The translations under genes were made by a program, and so were the position numbers. The notes under the pieces are model-generated. The model saw only the letters and a program-made list of their open reading frames with translations, had not been told where the DNA came from and searched no databases. From an uncultured Oxalobacteraceae bacterium (lineage in GTDB: Bacteria > Pseudomonadota > Gammaproteobacteria > Burkholderiales > Burkholderiaceae), in contig CAMLDH010000006.1 in assembly GCA_946478765.1 (NCBI GenBank), positions 1 to 32,938 of the forward strand: DNA of 32,938 bases. Reading direction: 5' to 3'. This document shows positions 20,017 through 32,938 of the stretch, in pieces. Position 1 is the stretch's first letter, and every line of letters begins with the position of its first letter.

Positions 20017-20046
20017 ATTCTAACCTGAAATCACCGACTCTTTCAA
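20017..20046 (-). promoter_or_regulatory. Probable sigma-70 promoter of rpsB
   Basis: Read on the minus strand, TTGAAA (20046-20041) and TAGAAT (20022-20017) are separated by 18 bases. Each box differs from consensus at one position. The expected start gives a leader of about 120 nt before the rpsB ATG, long enough for feedback by S2 itself, as is known in E. coli. Confidence 0.6.
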
Positions 20047-20089
20047 GTGCGACATTAATTCAAGGCGAGCGCAGCTTATACCGCTCGTC

Positions 20090-20095
20090 TATAAT
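20090..20095 (+). promoter_or_regulatory. Possible -10 element for map
   Basis: A perfect TATAAT lies 51 bases before the map ATG, but the sequence 17 bases upstream does not resemble a -35 box. It would need an activator or a weak -35. Low certainty. Confidence 0.3.
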
Positions 20096-20146
20096 TCAAT
20101 ATTCGTTGTTTCATTTACGCTGGTTTTCAGCGATTTCCGGTTCCCT

Positions 20147-20980
20147 ATGCCTTCTATTTCCATCAAATCCGACGACGATATCAACGGCATGCGCATCGCC
20201 GGCAAACTGGCCGCCGAAGTGCTCGATTTCATTGCGCCCCATGTCAAGGCAGGCATTACCACCGGTGAACTTGACCGGCTTTGCCATGAATACATGGTCA
20301 ATGTCCAGGGTACGATTCCCGCACCTCTGAACTACTGCCCGCCCGGCTACACTCCCTATCCCAAGGCGATCTGCACGTCGATTAACGATGTCGTGTGCCA
20401 CGGCATTCCGGGCGATAAAGTGCTTAAAAACGGCGACGTTATCAATTTAGACATTACTGTCATCAAGGACGGCTATCACGGCGATACCAGCCGCATGTTT
20501 TTTGTCGGCGAACCGTCCATCCTCGCCAAGCGCCTGACGGAAATCACGTTCGACTGCATGTGGCTCGGCATTTCGAAAATCAAGCCGGGCGCGCATCTGG
20601 GCGACATCGGTTTCGCGATCCAGCAGTATGCAGAAAAGGCTGGTTACAGCGTGGTTCGGGAATTTTGCGGCCATGGCATCGGCAAGGTATTCCACGAGGA
20701 ACCGCAGGTGTTGCATTATGGCCGTCCGGGCACCTTGGAAAAACTCGTCCCAGGCATGATTTTTACCGTTGAACCGATGATCAACGCGGGCAAGCGCGAG
20801 ATTCGCGAAATGGGTGACGGCTGGACCATCAAGACGAAGGACAGAAGTCTTTCCGCCCAATGGGAGCATACCGTTCTCGTAACCGAAACGGGTTATGAAG
20901 TATTGACTGTCTCTCCCGGCATGCCTGCCCCGCCCGCCTTCATTCAACCAAGTGCCACGCCCCACCCTATCGAAGGGTAA
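20147..20980 (+). CDS. map: Methionine aminopeptidase, type I
   Basis: Removes the initiator methionine from new proteins. All five metal ligands of the pita-bread fold are present: Asp102, Asp113, His176, Glu209 and Glu240, in [31 protein letters not shown] and WEHTV. The 277 residues are slightly longer than the E. coli enzyme (264), with a Pro-rich C-terminal tail. It is divergent from rpsB, as in E. coli, and its stop lies two bases before the glnD start. Confidence 0.97.
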   Translation: MPSISIKSDDDINGMRIAGKLAAEVLDFIAPHVKAGITTGELDRLCHEYMVNVQGTIPAPLNYCPPGYTPYPKAICTSINDVVCHGIPGDKVLKNGDVINLDITVIKDGYHGDTSRMFFVGEPSILAKRLTEITFDCMWLGISKIKPGAHLGDIGFAIQQYAEKAGYSVVREFCGHGIGKVFHEEPQVLHYGRPGTLEKLVPGMIFTVEPMINAGKREIREMGDGWTIKTKDRSLSAQWEHTVLVTETGYEVLTVSPGMPAPPAFIQPSATPHPIEG

Positions 20981-20982
20981 TA

Positions 20983-23535
20983 ATGGCGTCCCTCGCGCTG
21001 ACGCTCAAGGAGCAACTCAAAACAGAGCGGCAACAGGTCATCATCGCATTTGAAGCAGATGGCAAGCCCGAGAAGCTCCTTACGAAATTGCGGCAAAGTG
21101 TCGATGCCACGTTGACGCAGGCGTGGCACACCTTTGGCCTGCCGTCCAGCGCCGCCCTAGTTGCGGTAGGCGGTTATGGCCGAGGCGAATTGTTCCCGCA
21201 TTCCGACGTCGATGTGCTGGTTCTGCTGGAAGCGGCGCCTGACGCCGCGATGCAGGCCAAGCTGGAGGAACTGGTCCAGCTGTTTTGGGATATCGGCCTC
21301 GAAATCGGACACAGTATCCGCACCATTGATGAATGCCTGAGCGAAGCTGCAGCCGATATCACCGTACAAACCAGCTTGCTCGAAGCCCGGCTTGTGACCG
21401 GCAGCCGCAAACTTTTCCTGTTTTTGCAGGATCGCTGCAAAGCGGCGATGAATCCGCAAGCATTTTTTCAGGCAAAAACACTGGAAATGCGGCAGCGGCA
21501 TGTGAAGTACGAAGACACCCCTTACAGCTTGGAACCCAATTGCAAGGAAAGCCCCGGCGGCCTGCGGGATTTGCAGGTCATTTTGTGGGTTGCGAAAGCT
21601 GCGGGCCTGGGTGACTCCTGGCGCAAATTGGCGGATCGCGGCTTGATTACCGCGACCGAAGCGCGCCAGCTCACCCAGAAAGAACGCGCGTTCAAGGATA
21701 TCCGGATTCGTTTGCATATCCATGCAAAACGGCGCGAAGATCGCCTGGTGTTTGACGTACAGACATCAATTGCGGAAACATTTGGGTTCAAGACGACCGA
21801 AACACGCCGCGCCAGCGAATACCTGATGCAGCATTATTACTGGGCCGCCAAGGCTGTCACGCAGCTCAACACGATTTTGCTGCAAAACATCGAGGCGCAG
21901 CTCTTTCCGCAGCCCGGCTCGCCGCAGAAAATCAACGAGCACTTCAATGAAATCAACGGATTGATCGATATCGCCTCTGACGATACTTTCGAATCGGCCC
22001 CGTCGACGATGCTGGAAGTATTCCTGCTGATGGCACAGCATACGGAATTGAAAGGCATGACCGCGCGCACCTTGCGGGCGCTATGGCATGCCCGTTTCAA
22101 GATTGACCAAAACTTCCGCAAGAATCCCGCCAATCGAGCGCTGTTTTTGCAGATCATCGAGGCGCCGCAGGGCATCACGCATGCGCTGCGCGGCATGAAT
22201 CAGACCAGTATCCTCGGTCGCTATCTGCCCAATTTCCGCCGCATCATCGGCCAGATGCAGCACGACTTGTTTCACGTCTATACCGTCGATCAGCACATCT
22301 TGATGGTGGTGCGCAACGTGCGTCGTTTCACGATACCGGAACATGCGCACGAGTATCCGTTTTGCAGCCAGTTGATGGCGAATTTTTCGAAGCATTGGCT
22401 GCTCTACATTGCCGCGCTGTTTCACGACATTGCCAAAGGCCGTGGCGGTGACCACTCGAAGCTGGGCATGGCCGATGCACGCCAGTTCTGCCGCGAACAT
22501 GGCCTGCCCAAGGAAGACACGGCGCTGGTCGTTTTCCTGGTCGAACATCATTTGACCATGTCGCAAGTCGCGCAAAAAAACGACTTGTCCGACATGGATG
22601 TCATTCGTGGATTTGCGAATCTGGTGAAGGACGAACGGCATCTCACCGCGCTGTACTTGCTGACTGTGGCGGACATTCGCGGCACCAGCCCAAAGGTTTG
22701 GAACGCATGGAAGGGCAAGCTGCTGGAAGACCTGTATCGGATGACGCTGCGGGTACTGGGCGGCGAGACGCCATCGACCGATCATGAGCTGAAAAATCGC
22801 CAGGACGAAGCGCTCAAGACCTTGCGCCTCTACGGCTTGACCGAAAACGCGCATGAACGGCTCTGGCGGCAGCTTGATGTTGCCTACTTCCTGCGCCATG
22901 ACGCATCCGATATCGCGTGGCAGACGCGTGCGTTGTCGAACAAGGTCGATAGCGACAGCCCCGTCGTCAAATGCCGGCTGGCGCCGATCGGCGAAGGTTT
23001 GCAAGTCACCGTGTACACCAGGGATCAGGCCGATTTATTTGCACGCATCTGCAGCTATTTCGATCGGAAGAATTTCAGCATTCTGGATGCGAAAATTCAC
23101 ACGACCAAGCACGGCTATGCATTGGATACCTTCCTGGTAATAGAACCGGCATTCGCGAACAACTACCGCGATATTATCAATTTGATCGAGCACGAACTGA
23201 CGCAGTTGCTTCATTCGCAGGATACGCTGCCGCCGCCCAGCAAAGGACGACTGTCTCGGCTGTCGCGGACGTTTCCGATCACGCCGACCGTCGATCTGCG
23301 GCCAGATGAACGCGGCCAATATTATTTGCTGTCGGTATCCGCTAACGACCGCAACGGCTTGCTGTATTCAATCGCCAACGTGCTGGCCAAATACAAAATC
23401 AATTTGCATACGGCAAAGATCATGACGCTGGGCGAGCGGGTCGAAGATGTATTTCTGGTCGATGGCCCCGTATTGAACAACGCTCGCAGTCAGATTCAAC
23501 TTGAGACGGATTTGCTGGAAGCACTTCACGTCTGA
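20983..23535 (+). CDS. glnD: Bifunctional uridylyltransferase/uridylyl-removing enzyme
   Basis: Glutamine sensor of nitrogen control that adds UMP to PII proteins or removes it. The nucleotidyltransferase motif [18 protein letters not shown] (63-80) carries Asp75 and Asp77. The central HD domain contains [14 protein letters not shown] with His481 and Asp482. Two ACT domains lie at about 680-760 and 790-850, the glutamine-binding part. The 850 residues fit the family (E. coli 890). It is coupled to map by a two-base gap. Confidence 0.97.
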   Translation: MASLALTLKEQLKTERQQVIIAFEADGKPEKLLTKLRQSVDATLTQAWHTFGLPSSAALVAVGGYGRGELFPHSDVDVLVLLEAAPDAAMQAKLEELVQLFWDIGLEIGHSIRTIDECLSEAAADITVQTSLLEARLVTGSRKLFLFLQDRCKAAMNPQAFFQAKTLEMRQRHVKYEDTPYSLEPNCKESPGGLRDLQVILWVAKAAGLGDSWRKLADRGLITATEARQLTQKERAFKDIRIRLHIHAKRREDRLVFDVQTSIAETFGFKTTETRRASEYLMQHYYWAAKAVTQLNTILLQNIEAQLFPQPGSPQKINEHFNEINGLIDIASDDTFESAPSTMLEVFLLMAQHTELKGMTARTLRALWHARFKIDQNFRKNPANRALFLQIIEAPQGITHALRGMNQTSILGRYLPNFRRIIGQMQHDLFHVYTVDQHILMVVRNVRRFTIPEHAHEYPFCSQLMANFSKHWLLYIAALFHDIAKGRGGDHSKLGMADARQFCREHGLPKEDTALVVFLVEHHLTMSQVAQKNDLSDMDVIRGFANLVKDERHLTALYLLTVADIRGTSPKVWNAWKGKLLEDLYRMTLRVLGGETPSTDHELKNRQDEALKTLRLYGLTENAHERLWRQLDVAYFLRHDASDIAWQTRALSNKVDSDSPVVKCRLAPIGEGLQVTVYTRDQADLFARICSYFDRKNFSILDAKIHTTKHGYALDTFLVIEPAFANNYRDIINLIEHELTQLLHSQDTLPPPSKGRLSRLSRTFPITPTVDLRPDERGQYYLLSVSANDRNGLLYSIANVLAKYKINLHTAKIMTLGERVEDVFLVDGPVLNNARSQIQLETDLLEALHV

Positions 23536-23563
23536 TTCATTCACGCCCCACGTATTTTCTAAC

Positions 23564-24310
23564 ATGACCGAACCTCTTCGCCTCTCCAAACGTATGTCCG
23601 AACTTGGCCTGTGCTCACGGCGCGAAGCCGATGAGTGGATCGAGCGCGGCTGGGTGCGCGTCGACGGCGTGGTCGTGTCTGAATTGGGCAGCAAGGTCTT
23701 GCCGACGCAACGCATCACGGTAGAACGCCAGGCCGCCGCGCAACAAGCACGCCGCGTCACGATTCTGATCAACAAACCGATGGGCTATGTCAGCGGCCAG
23801 GCCGAAGACGGCTACCAGCCTGCGGTGGTACTCGTCAATGCCGAAAGCCACTGGAAAGAGGACAAGGCTGCAGTCCAATTCCATCCGAGCCAGTTGCGCA
23901 ACCTTGTGCCAGCTGGAAGGCTCGACATCGACTCCGTTGGCCTCTTGGTGCTGACACAGGACGGGCGCATCGCCAAACAATTGATCGGGCAAGACACTGC
24001 GGTCGAAAAGGAATATCTGGTTCGTGTCCACTATACGAAAGCCGGGAAGCTACCCGATGCCGAATTGAAGCGGCTCAATCATGGCTTGTCGCTGGATGGC
24101 AAAAAGCTGTTGCCGGCAAAAGTACGCTGGCAAAATGACGATCAGTTGAGTTTTGTTTTGCGCGAGGGCAAGAAGCGTCAGATCAGACGCATGTGTGAAG
24201 CAGTCGGTCTCAAGGTGCTAGGCCTCAAGCGCGTCCGGATTGGCCGCATCGTGCTGGGAGATTTGCCGACCGGACAGTGGCGATACCTGCGTCCGGACGA
24301 GCAGTTTTAG
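23564..24310 (+). CDS. S4-domain rRNA pseudouridine synthase (RsuA/RluB/RluF group)
   Basis: Isomerises a uridine in rRNA to pseudouridine. The S4 RNA-binding domain occupies about 5-50 (RLSKRMSELGLCSRREADEWI). The catalytic part has NKPMGYVS (70-77), GRLDIDSVGLLVLTQDG with catalytic Asp121, EKEYLV and the late REGKKRQIRRMCEAVG. The open frame begins earlier with a TTG at 23501 inside glnD, but the ATG at 23564 gives the normal N-terminus and 248 residues. The stretch between NKP and GRLD is about 13 residues longer than I would expect for RluF. The exact target uridine is not decided by sequence, so no symbol is given. Confidence 0.9.
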   Translation: MTEPLRLSKRMSELGLCSRREADEWIERGWVRVDGVVVSELGSKVLPTQRITVERQAAAQQARRVTILINKPMGYVSGQAEDGYQPAVVLVNAESHWKEDKAAVQFHPSQLRNLVPAGRLDIDSVGLLVLTQDGRIAKQLIGQDTAVEKEYLVRVHYTKAGKLPDAELKRLNHGLSLDGKKLLPAKVRWQNDDQLSFVLREGKKRQIRRMCEAVGLKVLGLKRVRIGRIVLGDLPTGQWRYLRPDEQF

Positions 24311-24331
24311 AGTGGTTTGCCGATGACTGCA

Positions 24332-24390
24332 GTTCTGGTGCGTCCCGCGCACCAGAACGTTCGATGATGCGCTGGTGCGCGGGACGCACC
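24332..24390. repeat. REP-like double hairpin between convergent genes
   Basis: Two copies of a 17-base sequence in perfect inverted orientation (24337-24353 and 24374-24390) are 20 bases apart. Each copy is itself a hairpin. The first is extended to an 11-bp stem (24332-24342 with 24348-24358, loop TCCCG); the second has six pairs (24374-24379 with 24385-24390, loop CGGGA). This paired layout is the structure of BIME/REP elements. It occupies most of the 105-bp gap between the convergent pseudouridine synthase gene and def, and may also help end both transcripts, although there is no T run. Confidence 0.75.
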
Positions 24391-24415
24391 TACATTGATT
24401 TGCAAACCGATCTAG

Positions 24416-24948
24416 TCAGTCGTCCTCGCCAGCATCGAGTCCGGGAAACAACACATCGGTAAAGCCAAAGCGTGAAAAATCCTTGATCCGCATTGGATAG
24501 AGGATACCCGCCAGATGGTCGCTTTCATGTTGCACCACGCGCGCATGGAATCCATCTACATCGCGGCTGATCCGATTGCCGTATTGGTCCAGTCCTTCAT
24601 AATGCAATCGCGTCCAGCGCGGCACCACGCCACGCAGGCCGGGCACCGAAAGACAGCCCTCCCAGTCCTCTTCCATTTCATCCGCAAGCGGTTTTAAAAC
24701 CGGATTGATCAATACCGTTTCCGGCACCGCGGGCGCATCCGGATAACGCACATTTTGCTTGAAACCAAAGATAACGATTTGCAAATCCTCGCCGATCTGC
24801 GGTGCTGCCAAGCCTGCGCCATTTGCGGCATGCATCGTATCGAACATATCCTGAATCAAGGCATTCAGTTCAGGGGTGCCGAATTGCGTCACCGGCTGCG
24901 CTTGACGCAAAAGTCGGGGATCGCCCATTTTGAGAATATCTCGTACGC

Positions 24949-24952
<4 letters not shown>
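24416..24952 (-). CDS. def: Peptide deformylase
   Basis: Removes the formyl group from the N-terminal methionine of new proteins. All three motifs are present: [10 protein letters not shown] (45-54), EGCLSVPG (98-105, metal ligand Cys100) and QHESDHLAG (141-149, with His142, Glu143 and His146). The 178 residues fit the family. It is the usual type-I form, but not beside fmt here. It follows galU with an ATGA overlap, so it is probably cotranscribed with galU-ligA-zipA. Confidence 0.96.
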
Positions 24953-29014
<4,062 letters not shown>

Positions 29015-29519
29015 GCCGCTAACGCCTCATAGCCGCAATGTGCCGCAGACCAAATGTCGTTGGCGAAAATGGCAGCAATATTCAAAATTGGGGAAACAAA
29101 TCGGGTCATGTACGAAATCCAGAAATTTGGAGGGCGAATGTGTGAATTCTGAGCGAGACCGCCGAAATGGTCGTGGAGATGAAGACGCCAGCATCCGACG
29201 CCTAGCAAGGCAGTTAGGGTAAGTGTTACCAAGCAAAGTTGTCAAGCCGGACAACGTATCGGCGGCATGAAAATACGAATCGTATTGCACCCAAGGAATA
29301 TGAATTTTCCTGACCAATGAGATTAAAAAACGAAGCGAGAGCATGCTTGACAGTTATCAAGATACCCCCTGCCTTCACGGTAATAAAATTGCAACTAATG
29401 GAGCATTTTCAATCTCCATGCAACATCTGCTTCTACAGCAATCATTTACTGCTCGGGATTTTGGACCAAAACGATTGCATGCGCCGGTTCACAATCTCCT
29501 TCCTAACACGGAGAACTGC
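29015..29519. other. 505-bp intergenic stretch with several palindromes
   Basis: No convincing gene is seen. The stretch looks more A/T-rich than its neighbours, especially after about 29300. It holds GGTAA-GTG-TTACC (29218-29230), GTTGTC-6-GACAAC (29238-29255) and the 15-base palindrome AATACGA-A-TCGTATT (29272-29286). These lie upstream of both zipA (minus) and the small plus-strand gene, so the stretch is probably the shared control region of the two divergent genes. No promoter with two good boxes was found. Confidence 0.5.
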
Positions 29520-29903
29520 ATGAGACCTAATCATAGAGAACATTTCACAATGGCAGGTACTGCCATGGATACTCTCGCTGATCAACTTTCCTTTTTAGAC
29601 GTTTGCCCCGCAAAGGGGAATGACACCACGACCAAGCGAACTGCCGGCAGCTCAGCTTCGGCTTTAAATGCCGTCAGTGAAAAAGATAGCGCCTCAGATG
29701 CGAAAAATTTCAAACTGCAGGAACTCACCATGCTCTCGATTGCGCCAATCGTCCGCGGCATCCATCGCTGGTGGCTGCAGCGTGCCGAACGTCATTATTT
29801 AATCTGCGCCGATGTGGAAGAGCAACGCGCACGGGAAGCGCACATGAACGTCGCCTACTACCAAAAACGTGCGGCGCTGGTACGGTCTGCGCTGCATTAC
29901 TAA
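29520..29903 (+). CDS. Small hypothetical protein between zipA and smc
   Basis: I do not recognise this protein. The frame is open from 29343, but the ATG at 29520 is preceded by GGAG six bases upstream and gives 127 residues; the ATG at 29550 is another option. The middle (about 25-60) is rich in Ser, Thr, Ala and Lys and probably disordered. The C-terminal half is helical, with RGIHRWWLQRAERHYLICADVEEQRAREAHMNVAYYQKRAALVRSA, rich in Arg, Glu and aromatic residues, which could form an amphipathic helix pair. There are no membrane segments. It is alone on the plus strand and opposes both neighbours. Confidence 0.6.
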   Translation: MRPNHREHFTMAGTAMDTLADQLSFLDVCPAKGNDTTTKRTAGSSASALNAVSEKDSASDAKNFKLQELTMLSIAPIVRGIHRWWLQRAERHYLICADVEEQRAREAHMNVAYYQKRAALVRSALHY

Positions 29904-29933
29904 TTGGTCAATCCGATGAATTTGTAAGCTGTA

Positions 29934-29951
29934 GGCGCATCCCAATGCGTC
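29934..29951. terminator. Possible hairpin terminator between the orphan gene and smc
   Basis: A seven-pair stem with one G-U pair (29934-29940 with 29945-29951) has a CCCA loop. It sits between the convergent ends of the small plus-strand gene and smc. There is no real T run on either side, so any termination effect would be weak. Confidence 0.3.
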
Positions 29952-29966
29952 CTGCTTGCTTATCGC

Positions 29967-32938
29967 TCAGGCTGCTTCCGCCTCGGATGCAAAATTCACC
30001 GCCGATTCCATATCCACGGCGACGATGCGCGACACGCCTTGTTCCTGCATCGTCACACCGATCAATTGCTGCGCCATTTCCATCGCAATCTTGTTATGCG
30101 AAATGAACAGGAACTGGGTATGCGACGACATGCGCTTGACCATATTGCAGAAGCGTTCGGTATTCGCATCGTCGAGCGGTGCATCGACCTCATCGAGCAA
30201 ACAGAATGGCGCCGGATTGAGCTGGAACATCGAGAACACCAGCGCAGTCGCCGTCAGCGCCTTTTCGCCGCCCGACAGCAAGTGGATGGTTGCATTCTTC
30301 TTGCCCGGCGGTTGCGCCATCACCTGCACGCCTGAATCGAGAATTTCTTCGCCGGTCATCATCAGTTTCGCCTGGCCACCGCCAAACAGGATCGGGAACA
30401 ATTCGCCGAAATGGTGATTGACCTTGTCGAAAGTGTCTTGCAGCAGGTCGCGCGTTTCCTTGTCGATCTTGTGAATCGCATCCTGCAGCGTATTGATCGC
30501 TTCCGTCAGGTCCGCATTTTGCGCATCGAGGAAATTCTTGCGCTCGGATGCCTGCGCCAATTCATCCAGCGCGGCCAGATTCACCGCACCCAATGCCGCA
30601 ATTGCATTGGTCAAGCGCGTCACTTCGCCTTGTAGATACGAGGGACGGATATCGCCATCGAGCTTCTCGTTCAGCGCTGCTTCGTCCGCTTCTGCTTCGA
30701 GCAGTTGTTGCGCATACTGTTCCTGGTTCAGGCGCGCGGCCTGTTCTTTCAACTGGAGTTCCATAATCCGGTCGCGCTGCGGTTGCAGGCTGCGTTCGGA
30801 TTGCATGCGTGCTTCTTCGTACTGGCGCAATTTCTGCGTCAATTGATCGAGTTCGTGGCGCGTGTCTGCCAAAGCGCGCTCCTGGTCGACGCGCTTGTCC
30901 AGCAGCGATTGCAAGCCGGCTTGCGCCGCCTGGTCATTCAGGTTTTCCAATTCCAGATGGCCTTGCTGCATGCTGGTAAACAACTGCGCCGCCTGCTCCA
31001 ATGCAGTCGCAATACTGCGCTTCAATTCATCGATCTTGTTGCGATGCGACTTCTCGGCAAATTCGGCTTCCTGCGCACTACGTTCCAATTCGCGCAAACG
31101 CTGGCGTGCGTCGTTGAGCTGCTGCTCTTTCGCCAGATAATCGGTTTGGCCGTTTTCATGCATTTCCTGCAGTTCCGCCAATTCGATATCCAATTGCTCG
31201 AATTTCGCTTCGGATTCGGCCTTGATCTGTTGCTGCTCCGCCTCTTGCGCAGCGATCTCGTCAAGGTCGGCGACAATTTGCGCGCTGCGCTGATTGAAGC
31301 GTTCCTGCACTTCCGACAGTTTCATCACGTCGATTTGCAAACCATGCACCGTCTGCGTCAACACATTGACGCGCTGACGGATTTCCTGCAAGCGCTGCAC
31401 CGATTGCGACAACGCCGCTTCAGCGCGCACCGAGCGCGATCTGGCTTCGTCGGCCAGCATCTGCTGCGCACGCAATTGCTTGGTGATGTTTTCGATTTCC
31501 TGCTGGCGCGCCAGCATGCCGTCCTGCTCGGAATCGGATGCATAGAAGCGCACGCTCGACTTGCTGATCACATGACCCTGCCTGGTCACGAAATAGCCGC
31601 CGGCCGGCAGCTTGGCACGATCGAAGAAGGCTGCATTGGTATCTTCCGCGACGAATACATTGTGCAACCAGTCCTGCATCAATGCACGCAAACCGGGGTC
31701 ATTCAATTGCAGCAAATTCAGGAAAGGCTTTAAGCCTGCGGGCGCATCCGGAGCGGTTGCCGGATCGGCAACGGCGTTCGGCGTGAACAATGCCAGCTTG
31801 GCCGGCGGCGAGTCGCTGAAGAAGGATTTCGCCCAATCCAGATTCGACATTTCCAATGCAGAAGTACGCTCGCGCAAGACCGATTCCAGCGCGGTTTCCC
31901 AGCCTTGATCGATATGCAGTTTTTGCCACAGGCGCGGCAACTCACCCAGCTCATGCTTTTTAAGCCAAGGCTGCACCTTGCCTTGCGTTTGCACGTTTTC
32001 CTGCAATTGCTTCAATGCGGTCAGACGCGCTTCGAGTTGCGTATTGTTTGCCGTCTCTGTATTGACTTGCTGCTGCGCAGTGCGGCGTTCTTCCTCCAGC
32101 CGCGGTTGCTGCTCCTGCGCTTCTTCGAGTTGCTGCTGCGCCTCTTCCAATGATGCCTGCTTCTCCTCCAACTGCATTTTCAGATTGGAAAGATGGGCGC
32201 TGTCCGGCATGTTCAAGCCGCTTTTCTCTTGCGTCAAACGCTCGCGGCGCACGGTCAGGCCCGACAGGATATTGGACGCATTGCGCTGGTGCGCGGACTC
32301 CAGTTCGATCTGCTGCTGCGCCTGCATGATTTTGGCGCGCGACTCGGCGGTCTTCAGTTGCGATTCGCGCCATGCCTGTTCCAGCGCCGGCAGATTGTCA
32401 TGCTGCTGGTGCGCGGCTTCCTGCGATTGCTCGACGCGCATCGCGACTTCCTCAAGATGCATTTCGGCCTCCGCCAAATCATCCTGATGCTGCTGGCCTT
32501 GACGCTGCCATTGGTCGCGTTGCGCAGTCAAGGAATTGAGTTGCGATTGCAGGCGGGAGCGCGATTCGATCACAAACTTGATCTGCGCTTCCAGGCTGCC
32601 GATTTCAGAATTGGTCTGGTACAGATGGCCTTGCGCCTGATGCATGCGATCGCCGGCCGCGTAATGCGCCTGACGCATGTGCTCCAGCTCGGTTTCGACA
32701 TGGCGCAATTTGGCAGTCTGTTCTTCCAGATCGGTTTGTGCCTTTTCGATATCACGGAAGAATTTTTCCTGCTCAGCCTTGGCTTCGTTCTTGCGCAATA
32801 ACCATAACAGCTTTTGCTTCTCGTCCTGGTCGGATTGTAATGTGCGGAATTTGTTGGCGACCGCCGCTTGCGCTTCCAGTTTTTCGAGGTTGGCATTCAG
32901 TTCGCGCAAGATGTCTTCGACGCGCACCAGATTTTCGC
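29967..32938 (-). CDS. smc: Chromosome segregation protein SMC (partial, N-terminus outside the window)
   Basis: ATPase of the condensin complex that organises and separates chromosomes. The reading frame is open to the right edge, so the Walker A part is missing from view and 989 residues remain. The visible start ENLVRVEDILRELN is the usual SMC sequence just before the first coiled coil. Two long Gln/Glu/Ala-rich coiled coils flank a hinge domain, roughly at 31480-32000 on the DNA. The C-terminal head has the ABC signature LLSGGEKALTATAL (about 30250-30285), Walker B FCLLDEVDAPLDD (about 30175-30213) and the D-loop/switch region ending FISHNK. The direction of transcription continues toward zipA, but the orphan gene intervenes. 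Confidence 0.97.
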   Translation of the reverse strand, partial: ENLVRVEDILRELNANLEKLEAQAAVANKFRTLQSDQDEKQKLLWLLRKNEAKAEQEKFFRDIEKAQTDLEEQTAKLRHVETELEHMRQAHYAAGDRMHQAQGHLYQTNSEIGSLEAQIKFVIESRSRLQSQLNSLTAQRDQWQRQGQQHQDDLAEAEMHLEEVAMRVEQSQEAAHQQHDNLPALEQAWRESQLKTAESRAKIMQAQQQIELESAHQRNASNILSGLTVRRERLTQEKSGLNMPDSAHLSNLKMQLEEKQASLEEAQQQLEEAQEQQPRLEEERRTAQQQVNTETANNTQLEARLTALKQLQENVQTQGKVQPWLKKHELGELPRLWQKLHIDQGWETALESVLRERTSALEMSNLDWAKSFFSDSPPAKLALFTPNAVADPATAPDAPAGLKPFLNLLQLNDPGLRALMQDWLHNVFVAEDTNAAFFDRAKLPAGGYFVTRQGHVISKSSVRFYASDSEQDGMLARQQEIENITKQLRAQQMLADEARSRSVRAEAALSQSVQRLQEIRQRVNVLTQTVHGLQIDVMKLSEVQERFNQRSAQIVADLDEIAAQEAEQQQIKAESEAKFEQLDIELAELQEMHENGQTDYLAKEQQLNDARQRLRELERSAQEAEFAEKSHRNKIDELKRSIATALEQAAQLFTSMQQGHLELENLNDQAAQAGLQSLLDKRVDQERALADTRHELDQLTQKLRQYEEARMQSERSLQPQRDRIMELQLKEQAARLNQEQYAQQLLEAEADEAALNEKLDGDIRPSYLQGEVTRLTNAIAALGAVNLAALDELAQASERKNFLDAQNADLTEAINTLQDAIHKIDKETRDLLQDTFDKVNHHFGELFPILFGGGQAKLMMTGEEILDSGVQVMAQPPGKKNATIHLLSGGEKALTATALVFSMFQLNPAPFCLLDEVDAPLDDANTERFCNMVKRMSSHTQFLFISHNKIAMEMAQQLIGVTMQEQGVSRIVAVDMESAVNFASEAEAA

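Noticed and set aside
22081..23004. 307-codon minus-strand ORF opposite glnD
   Set aside because: It is inside the coding region of glnD with no recognisable domain.
29343..29519. Longer start for the orphan gene between zipA and smc
   Set aside because: The first 59 codons lie in A/T-rich DNA with no ribosome site; GGAG is placed correctly before the ATG at 29520. The TTGACA at 29347-29352 has no matching -10 box.
30705..31733. 342-codon plus-strand ORF opposite smc
   Set aside because: The Leu/Phe/Arg-rich translation is the complement of the Gln/Glu/Lys-rich coiled coil and only mimics a membrane protein.

Overview
The window is about 33 kb of chromosome from a betaproteobacterium. It most resembles the Oxalobacteraceae (Herminiimonas/Janthinobacterium/Herbaspirillum group). 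That rests on gene order and protein character, not on a database search: an unbroken rpsB-tsf-pyrH-frr-uppS-cdsA-dxr-rseP-bamA-skp-lpxD-fabZ-lpxA-lpxB-rnhB run, the map-glnD block divergent from rpsB, and the smc/zipA/ligA neighbourhood. Almost all of the DNA is housekeeping sequence.

Layout. (1) 1-273: the left edge appears to hold the 5' end of a group II intron reading leftward off the window. It lies directly after a terminator-like hairpin, and a second intrinsic terminator belongs to ppsA. (2) 274-3732: ppsA (minus) and ppsR (plus) diverge. They encode phosphoenolpyruvate synthase and the kinase/pyrophosphorylase that switches it off and on. (3) 3733-4324: a small membrane-anchored protein of unknown function, preceded by four TTACA half-sites at regular spacing. 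(4) 4384-19887: sixteen genes on the minus strand. They run from ribosomal protein S2 and EF-Ts through UMP kinase, ribosome recycling, undecaprenyl-PP, CDP-diacylglycerol and isoprenoid synthesis, the RseP protease, BamA/Skp outer-membrane assembly and lipid A synthesis to RNase HII and an rRNA/tRNA methyltransferase. Many junctions overlap by 1-4 bases, so the middle of the run is probably translationally coupled. (5) 20147-24310: map, glnD and an S4-domain pseudouridine synthase on the plus strand. (6) 24332-24390: a REP-like double hairpin between convergent genes. (7) 24416-29014: def, galU, ligA and zipA on the minus strand, again with overlapping junctions. (8) 29015-29966: a gene-poor stretch with several palindromes and one small orphan gene on the plus strand, between zipA and smc. 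(9) 29967-32938: the C-terminal three quarters or so of the SMC condensin, cut by the window edge.

No tRNA, rRNA, CRISPR array, insertion sequence transposase or defence gene was found. The features most worth a second look are non-coding: the probable group II intron end, two REP-like inverted repeats, structured leaders inside the rpsB-tsf and lpxD-skp junctions, the TTACA repeat array, and the palindrome-rich insertion between smc and zipA.
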